Virus record (IMG/VR): IMGVR_UViG_3300025364_000003
Span: 124,001-188,000 of that record
Reading direction: 5' to 3' (one strand)
Length of the DNA: 64,000 nucleotides
Origin: a virus
The notes under the pieces were generated by a model that saw nothing but the letters and a program-made list of their open reading frames with translations, made no database searches and was not told the DNA's origin. A program made the translations under genes and the position numbers. This document shows, in pieces, positions 58,502-64,000 of the stretch (position 1 is the stretch's first letter; each line of letters starts with the position of its first letter).

Positions 58502-61500
58502 ATGACTCAAATTAATTTCAAAAGTGCAGGAGTTTCAGCCAGGGTTATCAACCTTACTGGCCCAACAGCAATTCAACCTGTTGGAATCCCAGCTGGTGTG
58601 ATCGGAACTGCTGTAAAGGGACCTGCATTTGTTCCTGTAACTTTTGCAACAACGCAGGACTTTACGGTTGTATTCGGACTTCCAGAAGACAACAAGGCAA
58701 ATGGACCACTTGCTGTGGGCGAGTGGCTTCGTAATAGACAAGCAGCAACTTACCTTAGGGTTCTTGGTGCTGGTCAAGCCAAGAGAAGAGAACAATCTGG
58801 AGAGAATCAGGGTAAAGTTCAGGGTGCAGGTTTTGTTGTTGGTGACGAACAGCCACAAGCTGGTGGAGCATTGGATAACAACATGTACGCCAATGAAGGG
58901 GGACCTCTAGGGCGTTTGTATTTCCTAAACACCTTTATGTCAGAAGCAAACGGTTCGGGTTTTCTTACTGACGCTGGTCTCCCTGGTGAGGGAACGCCAA
59001 TCGTTAGGGCAGTTCTTTTAGCTGCTTCCGGTGTTATCATCACCCTTTCTTCGTCACTTTCTGCATCGACAATGGTTCCAGGAGCAGCTCCAGCGTCAAA
59101 CCTTGTTGCCACAGAAGAAAATAAGAGCGGTTCATTCCTAGGCTCCGTCAACCTCTCCGGCGGCAGACAGGAATTTGTGATGTTCTTGAATGGTCACAAG
59201 GGAACTGATCCTCTATTTCCCAATGTCATTACTGCATCTTTTGATGTTGACGCACCAAATTACCTTGGCAGTGCCCTTAACACCGATCCTTTCAACCTTG
59301 AAAAGGCAGGTTACTTGCTTTATGCCGATTACTCGGTTCATCCAAACCTTGCAACCGTTACTGGTTCTTCTGTGGTCGATACCACTACTGATGAAGTTGT
59401 AGGTGGAGGTTTGGCAGCTGGATTTGAACCAATCGCATTCTTGGCAACTGGTTCATTGTCTCGAAACTCCGGCTCAACCGTAGTACCAAGTTATGAAAAC
59501 TGGGAAGATAGATACACTACGCCAAAATCACCTTGGATTGTTTCACAGAGGCTTGGCGGCAAGCCAAGAAATCTCTTCAGAATTCATCTTTTGGATGACG
59601 GTGCTTGGGGCAACGATCAGGTCAAATGGTCTGTTGAAAACATTGTTCCGGCAATCAATGATGTAAACCCTTATGGAACTTTCGACCTTCTCATCCGTCG
59701 TTTCAACGACATCGATAAGAAACGTGAGGCAACTGAGGCTTGGAGAGGGCTTTCACTCAATCCAAGCTCCGACAATTACATTGCTAGAGTGATTGGTGAC
59801 CTCAACACCTTCTACAACTTTGATGCTGCCGAAGGTAACCAGAAGATTCAAACTACTGGCGAGTATCCAAACCAGTCCAAGGTTATCAGAGTAGAAGTCT
59901 CGCCAGACGTTGAAAACGTTGAGTTGGATGCTTCGGCTCTTCCGCTTGGTTTCAGAGGAATTCCACACTTGGTAACCTCGGGAACTGCACCATTGGCTCC
60001 ATTAGGCGAAGCACTTGCAGACAGCGTTCTTATTACTGGCTCTTCTGATCCAGCTCACAATGTCGTACAGATGCCAGTTCAGTTCCGCAGAAGCCTTAAC
60101 CTTGGTTCGGTTACCAGCCGTCGTGTAGACAAGGGCCTCTATTGGGGTATTCAGTTTACTCGTCAGCTTTCAGTTGAAGAGCCAAACTCAACAACCGAGC
60201 CAGAAAGAACTATTGCCAACTTCACCAAGTTCTTCCCTAAGCATCAGACTGATTGGTTGAATGTTGTCGTCAGCGACAATGAAGGAGTGGCAGATGCGGC
60301 AGAAACCGGTATTCTTGATGCGGATAGGTTCAATAACAACCTATTCTCTCTTGAGAACATCAGGATCGTAAGAGATCCGATCACGAATCTTGCTGACACT
60401 ACCCAGCTTGTAAGTTGGAGTTATGTAAGAGCCGGAAACGTAGCTACCTCTGGTTCGGTTAGAGCATTGACAGCTGACGATTTGTCGGATTCATCTGTAA
60501 GGCAGGTTGCTAAGTTCAGCGGAATTATCCAGGGCGGATTTGATGGTGTTAGAATCTTTGATGAAGACACTGCCAATCTTACCAACCTCGCAATTATCGA
60601 AGAAATGGACAACACAAACAGGGGAGTGTCGAATGGTCCTACCGTAAAGGCTTATGATACCGCTTTGGATATCATTGCCGACGACACCGAAACTGATATC
60701 CAACTTCTTACCATCCCAGGAATTAGACATCCACAGATCACCGATGACGCTCTACAGCTTATCGAGGAAAGATTTGATGCAATGTACATCATGGATCTTC
60801 CAGAGTATGACACCACAAATCAACTCGTTACTGCTTCCTCACAGGATTTGAGCGTTAGATTTACCGCAAATCAGCACCGTGATCGAGGTTTGAACACTTC
60901 CTTCGGAGCAGCTTACTTCCCAGACGTAATCTTGAGGGATACACTCAACAACACTATTCGACAGGTTCCGCCTTCGGTTGCTGTTCTTGGTGCATTCGGT
61001 CTCAATGATGCAGTCGGATTCCCATGGTTTGCCCCAGCAGGTTTTGCACGTGGCGCCCTACAGACAACTGAAGAATCTACGCTTCCATTGTCCCGTGACA
61101 ACATGGATGCGCTTCAAGATGTCAAGATTAACCCACTTGTATCCTTTGCAGGATCGGATGGTGTTGTAGTCTGGGGTCAGCGTACTCTACTTGCTCGTGA
61201 TTCTGCACTTGAGAGAGTCAATGTACGTAGACTTCTCATTCAACTTAGAAGAGATGTTCGCCGTGTTGCTCGACGCTTCGTATTCGAACCTGGTCGTGCC
61301 GAAACGCTTGCAAGATTTTCTCAGTTGGTAAACCCAATCTTGAAGAGGGTGCAGGACCAGAGAGGCGTGGAGAGATTCCTTGTAAGAATTGACACCACAA
61401 CTACTACACAAGCCGACATTGAAAACAGAACGGTTCGTGGAAAGATTTTCCTTGTTCCAACCAGAACTTTGGAATTCTTGTCCATCGACTTCGTCGTTAC

Positions 61501-61531
61501 CAATCAAGGCAATTTCGTTTCATCGCAATAA
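58502..61531 (+). CDS. tail sheath protein 2 (paralogue)
   Basis: A 1,009-residue sheath protein with the same architecture: 'GIPAGVIGTAVKGPAFVPVT', 'WLRNRQAATYLRVLGAGQA', 'YFPDVILRDTLNN', 'DVKINPLVSFAGSDGVVVWG' and 'VRGKIFLVPTRTLEFLSIDF'. It diverges from paralogue 1 mainly in the middle. Two complete, intact sheath genes suggest a mixed sheath or alternative segments rather than a failed duplication. GGAGAG precedes the ATG. Confidence 0.95.
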   Translation: MTQINFKSAGVSARVINLTGPTAIQPVGIPAGVIGTAVKGPAFVPVTFATTQDFTVVFGLPEDNKANGPLAVGEWLRNRQAATYLRVLGAGQAKRREQSGENQGKVQGAGFVVGDEQPQAGGALDNNMYANEGGPLGRLYFLNTFMSEANGSGFLTDAGLPGEGTPIVRAVLLAASGVIITLSSSLSASTMVPGAAPASNLVATEENKSGSFLGSVNLSGGRQEFVMFLNGHKGTDPLFPNVITASFDVDAPNYLGSALNTDPFNLEKAGYLLYADYSVHPNLATVTGSSVVDTTTDEVVGGGLAAGFEPIAFLATGSLSRNSGSTVVPSYENWEDRYTTPKSPWIVSQRLGGKPRNLFRIHLLDDGAWGNDQVKWSVENIVPAINDVNPYGTFDLLIRRFNDIDKKREATEAWRGLSLNPSSDNYIARVIGDLNTFYNFDAAEGNQKIQTTGEYPNQSKVIRVEVSPDVENVELDASALPLGFRGIPHLVTSGTAPLAPLGEALADSVLITGSSDPAHNVVQMPVQFRRSLNLGSVTSRRVDKGLYWGIQFTRQLSVEEPNSTTEPERTIANFTKFFPKHQTDWLNVVVSDNEGVADAAETGILDADRFNNNLFSLENIRIVRDPITNLADTTQLVSWSYVRAGNVATSGSVRALTADDLSDSSVRQVAKFSGIIQGGFDGVRIFDEDTANLTNLAIIEEMDNTNRGVSNGPTVKAYDTALDIIADDTETDIQLLTIPGIRHPQITDDALQLIEERFDAMYIMDLPEYDTTNQLVTASSQDLSVRFTANQHRDRGLNTSFGAAYFPDVILRDTLNNTIRQVPPSVAVLGAFGLNDAVGFPWFAPAGFARGALQTTEESTLPLSRDNMDALQDVKINPLVSFAGSDGVVVWGQRTLLARDSALERVNVRRLLIQLRRDVRRVARRFVFEPGRAETLARFSQLVNPILKRVQDQRGVERFLVRIDTTTTTQADIENRTVRGKIFLVPTRTLEFLSIDFVVTNQGNFVSSQ

Positions 61532-61563
61532 TTGAATAAATTTCCCCATAAGAGAGGTAAATA

Positions 61564-61668
61564 ATGAAGGGTCTACTCCACCGTTTAATAAATCTTTTCA
61601 ACTCTGAGCACTGTTGCTGCTGTTGTGGCTGCTGTCAGTGCCGGAACTGCAAGGGCAGCTGTAAGTGA
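61564..61668 (+). CDS. cysteine-rich mini-protein, 34 aa
   Basis: ATG at 61564, preceded by AGAGAGG, to TGA at 61666-61668. The product is MKGLLHRLINLFNSEH followed by 18 residues with ten cysteines, including five consecutive Cys and the pattern C-x-C-x-x-C-x-x-x-C. The stop overlaps the GTG of the next gene (GTGA). An amphipathic N-terminal helix plus a metal-binding or disulphide-rich tail is a plausible form. Its place straight after the sheath genes suggests a virion or assembly role. No family known to me. Confidence 0.7.
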   Translation: MKGLLHRLINLFNSEHCCCCCGCCQCRNCKGSCK

Positions 61669-62519
61669 ATGATAGGGATAGAATACAAGGATTCATTTCT
61701 GACTTAGTCAAAGAAGAATTGACTGAGGTATCTCCTGTATTTTATCCCACAATCAAAAAGGGAATAGAAGCTGGCCGTGAGGCTTCTCGTAGACAGGCTT
61801 CGGCCTACAGGGGAAGGCACGGCCAAACCTTTTCTGATGAACTTGCTCAAATACGTCGAGATTCCAAGCGTAAAAGGGATAGGCATCATAAGATGCTGTC
61901 GCTTTCCAAGCATCTGAAAAAAGTTTTCGGAAATAATGCATATGGTGGCTCTGCACTTGCCACTGTAGAAATTTCTAACGATTTTAAAGCTGATGTTAAA
62001 GCTGAATTTGTGAGCGTTATGGGAATTGATAATGTCAAGTTTGTAGTTTCAATAAAGAAAAACGGCAAAGAAATTCTTACCAAAGAATTTGTTGCTGGAT
62101 TAGGGGCAAAACAAAGTGTAGCAAGGTTCATTAAGAAATTTCAGGAAAAATTGCAAGAGGATGCAGCAATGAAGGTTACGAAAGCGCAACTAAAAGAAAT
62201 GGTCCGCAAGATCATTAGAAAAAAATTAACAGAAATGGATCTTGGTGAAAAAAGTCGATCTACTACAGGGGCTGACAGGAGGATGAGTCCATCTCAACTT
62301 GAAAAGCATCTTGAAAAGGAAAGAGAAAGATCAAAACAAGCCAAGGTTGTTAAAAAACGACAAGCAATGAAGCAATCGGCTCGTGGTATGGAATTAGAGA
62401 GTCGCATAGATATTGATCGAGATGTTGACAACGAAGAAATGGTTGATGCTAAAGAAGAAGAATATCTTACCAAGCTCGAAAAGTTAATTCTTCAAAGTGA
62501 AAAGGAAGGGCTTTGCTAA
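61665..62519 (+). CDS. doubly tagged protein, 284 aa
   Basis: GTG start overlapping the mini-protein's stop. The first tag is N-terminal (IQGFISDLVKEELTE|VS). A second complete tag, with its own Met, sits at about residues 169-189 (QLKEMVRKIIRKKLTE|MD). Between them lie a basic stretch and a small beta domain (FKADVKAEFVSVMGIDNVKF). After the second tag comes a charged helical tail. Either an internal start at the second Met yields a short form, or the protein is cut in two during head maturation. Confidence 0.75.
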   Translation: MNDRDRIQGFISDLVKEELTEVSPVFYPTIKKGIEAGREASRRQASAYRGRHGQTFSDELAQIRRDSKRKRDRHHKMLSLSKHLKKVFGNNAYGGSALATVEISNDFKADVKAEFVSVMGIDNVKFVVSIKKNGKEILTKEFVAGLGAKQSVARFIKKFQEKLQEDAAMKVTKAQLKEMVRKIIRKKLTEMDLGEKSRSTTGADRRMSPSQLEKHLEKERERSKQAKVVKKRQAMKQSARGMELESRIDIDRDVDNEEMVDAKEEEYLTKLEKLILQSEKEGLC

Positions 62520-62520
62520 A

Positions 62521-63078
62521 ATGACTACTATAAAACAAATAATTGAAGAAGCTGTCAAGGAAGCACTTGACCCAGTTGGGAAAACTGAAACGGGGAAAAA
62601 GGTAGGGGTCGGTCAAATTCGTGACATCGACAACGATGGTGATATTGATAGTTCTGATGCGTATCTTGCATATCGTCGAAAAAAAATTACACAGGCAATG
62701 AAAAAAGAAGATCGTGAACTCAATGAAAAAACAATGACTTGGGGTGATCTTCCATCGGAAGATGTTTTTGAAGATTTAATGGATGGCAAAGCTTTCAACA
62801 TGAAACTTCAGGGTGCCGACTCTCTTGCGTTTGAATATGCCATGACTCTATCTGATAATCCAGGAGCGGGAAGTACAGCATCTGCGGGCAGTCTTAGAGC
62901 TACCATAGAAGCCCTTATCAACGCTCCAGAGCCAGACGAACTTTCTGATGACCAATACGAAGAGGTTGAAAATGTTCTTGACGAATGGAACGACAGATAC
63001 GGGGATGTGAGCATTGAAGAAACTGCGTGGTCTTTGGCTTCTGGTATTATGGAAGTCCTTGGAATTGAATGGATTTGA
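62521..63078 (+). CDS. tagged protein with dockerin-like calcium motif
   Basis: A 185-residue protein from MTTIKQIIEEAVKEALDP (a degenerate tag lacking the final L-x-E). Residues 33-50 are 'IRDIDNDGDIDSSDAYLAY', a dockerin/EF-hand-type calcium loop (D-x-D-x-D-G-x-(I/V)-x-x-x-D). The C-terminal 110 residues are acidic and helical (LSDDQYEEVENVLDEWNDRY). Similar dockerin-tag combinations occur in marine phage proteins. Function unknown. Confidence 0.75.
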   Translation: MTTIKQIIEEAVKEALDPVGKTETGKKVGVGQIRDIDNDGDIDSSDAYLAYRRKKITQAMKKEDRELNEKTMTWGDLPSEDVFEDLMDGKAFNMKLQGADSLAFEYAMTLSDNPGAGSTASAGSLRATIEALINAPEPDELSDDQYEEVENVLDEWNDRYGDVSIEETAWSLASGIMEVLGIEWI

Positions 63079-63087
63079 TAGAGTAAA

Positions 63088-63582
63088 ATGCCAAAGAGTA
63101 AATATCCAAAAAGCGTACAAGATCTACCAGAAGACGACTACAGTCAGTGGACGGCAGTTTATCACAGTGCACGTGACGGGGGCGACAGCAAAGAAACCGC
63201 AGCAAAAAAAGCTTGGGGTGCTGTTAAGGAATCCGGCTTGCAAGAAAGTGGTGAAGATAATCCATGCTGGGATGGTTACGAAATGGTCGGTATGAAAACC
63301 CAAAACGGGAAAGAAGTACCTAACTGCGTTCCGAAAAATGAATCAAAAAAACCTGTACGTATTTCAAAAACGCAGCTTAAAGAAATGGTAAAGCGGGCCG
63401 TTAGAAATCAATTACAAGAGGCTTCCACTGTTCGAAAGCGTCAAATGATACTTGATCGGTTTAGAACCGAAGCAAACCTTTCAACTTATGAATTGCTAGA
63501 AGACGTCCTTGAATTCATTGATGAAAAGACTTGGCAGAAAGTATTGCAGGGCATTGGTAACAAATATGGTTATCGACTTTAA
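63088..63582 (+). CDS. ChaB-like protein with internal tag
   Basis: A 164-residue protein. Residues 7-50 follow the ChaB pattern ('SVQDLPEDDYSQWTAVYHSA', then 'ETAAKKAWGAVKE'). A small motif 'DNPCWDGYEMVGMKTQNG' and 'VPNCVP' follows, often seen in phage virion proteins. Then comes an excellent tag copy (TQLKEMVKRAVRNQLQE|AS) at about 92-108 and a helical C-terminal domain. If the prohead protease cuts after the tag, the protein becomes two pieces. Confidence 0.75.
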   Translation: MPKSKYPKSVQDLPEDDYSQWTAVYHSARDGGDSKETAAKKAWGAVKESGLQESGEDNPCWDGYEMVGMKTQNGKEVPNCVPKNESKKPVRISKTQLKEMVKRAVRNQLQEASTVRKRQMILDRFRTEANLSTYELLEDVLEFIDEKTWQKVLQGIGNKYGYRL

Positions 63583-63654
63583 CAGAATAAAACAAAGACA
63601 TAATAAATGAGCAGAATAATTTACCTATAGAGCCTTTATACGGGAACAGGTAAA

Positions 63655-64000
63655 ATGAAGCTTAATAGAACACAATTCAAGAAAATTTTAAAAGAGTGCA
63701 TCAGAGAATTAATAACAGAAGGTGCATTTGACAATGTAATCAAAGAAAATGTTCAACCAGTTGCTGCAACAGCTAGGGTTGCTCCAAATGATTTTGTAGG
63801 ACAGGTTACTAAAAATTCTACCACGGCGCAACCACCATTCTCTTCTGTTGGTCATATGACACCAAATGAAAGACTTAGGGAACTTTCTCGTATTGCAGCT
63901 ATGCAGACCGCTCAAGGTGACCCAAAACAAGCTGCAATGATGGAAAGTATTTTTGCAGACACGGCAATGACGACCCTACAATCGCAACTTGGAACAGAAA
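63655..64000 (+). CDS. tagged protein, partial (runs off the window)
   Basis: ATG at 63655 opens a frame that stays open to the window edge (115 codons). It begins MKLNRTQFKKILKECIREL then ITE|GA, a textbook [LI]-x-E|G cleavage site. The visible remainder is helical and Thr/Gln-rich (RELSRIAAMQTAQGDPKQAA). AACAGG upstream is a weak ribosome binding site. The C-terminus is not visible, so its function is not assignable. Confidence 0.8.
   Translation, partial: MKLNRTQFKKILKECIRELITEGAFDNVIKENVQPVAATARVAPNDFVGQVTKNSTTAQPPFSSVGHMTPNERLRELSRIAAMQTAQGDPKQAAMMESIFADTAMTTLQSQLGTE

Overview
This window looks like part of a large myovirus genome: a tailed phage with a contractile tail that keeps a T4-like morphogenesis order but carries much accessory cargo. 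The evidence is a neck/tail block in T4 order on the + strand: a gp13-like neck protein (45545), a gp14-like neck protein (48906), a gp4-like head-completion nuclease (49635), a gp15-like tail terminator/sheath stabiliser (54087) and two paralogous tail sheath proteins of about 1,010 residues each (55386 and 58502). Coding density is very high, many genes overlap by ATGA or TAATG, all three stop codons are used, base composition is AT-rich, and I saw no tRNA or CRISPR array. A lipoprotein signal on the matrixin-like protease suggests a Gram-negative host, but the host cannot be named from this sequence.

Layout. 1-8.3 kb: small genes on both strands, including a GIY-YIG homing endonuclease, an ADP-ribosyltransferase-like protein, peptide deformylase, a SLOG-fold protein, a membrane HExxH protein and several small proteins starting with a shared amphipathic tag. 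8.3-13.2 kb: first fibre cluster. 13.2-26.1 kb: accessory genes, including a patatin-like lipase, a zinc-finger DUF3008 protein, a minus-strand YkuK/YkgJ pair, a divergent GroEL-like chaperonin, a histone-H1-like/basic protein/PIN-PhoH operon and a decayed GIY-YIG endonuclease. 26.2-35.4 kb: second fibre cluster, with a 1,463-residue YadA-like fibre and three paralogous 410-430-residue proteins. 35.4-40.6 kb: metzincin lipoprotein, an 847-residue multidomain ADP-ribosyltransferase-like protein and an Hsp20. 40.9-44.9 kb: more fibre/appendage genes. 44.9-61.5 kb: HAD protein, neck, head completion, RuvC-like resolvase, N6-adenine methyltransferase, three tandem kinase-like genes, tail completion and sheaths. 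61.5-64 kb: a 10-cysteine mini-protein and further tagged proteins.

The most interesting system is a recurring short tag. About 18 copies of an amphipathic helix (roughly K-x-x-L-K-x-[IML]-[IV]-[RK]-E-x-[VIL]-x-x-x-L-x-E) occur in about 16 otherwise unrelated proteins. Most end in [LI]-x-E, the cleavage consensus of the T4 prohead protease gp21, in the same place as the capsid-targeting sequence of T4 internal proteins such as Alt. The tag is attached to kinase-like proteins, ADP-ribosyltransferase-like proteins, a HAD-fold protein, ChaB-like and dockerin-like proteins and many small unknowns. I infer a packaged, protease-trimmed cocktail of effectors that is ejected with the DNA. Some proteins carry the tag internally, which suggests that they are cut into several pieces.
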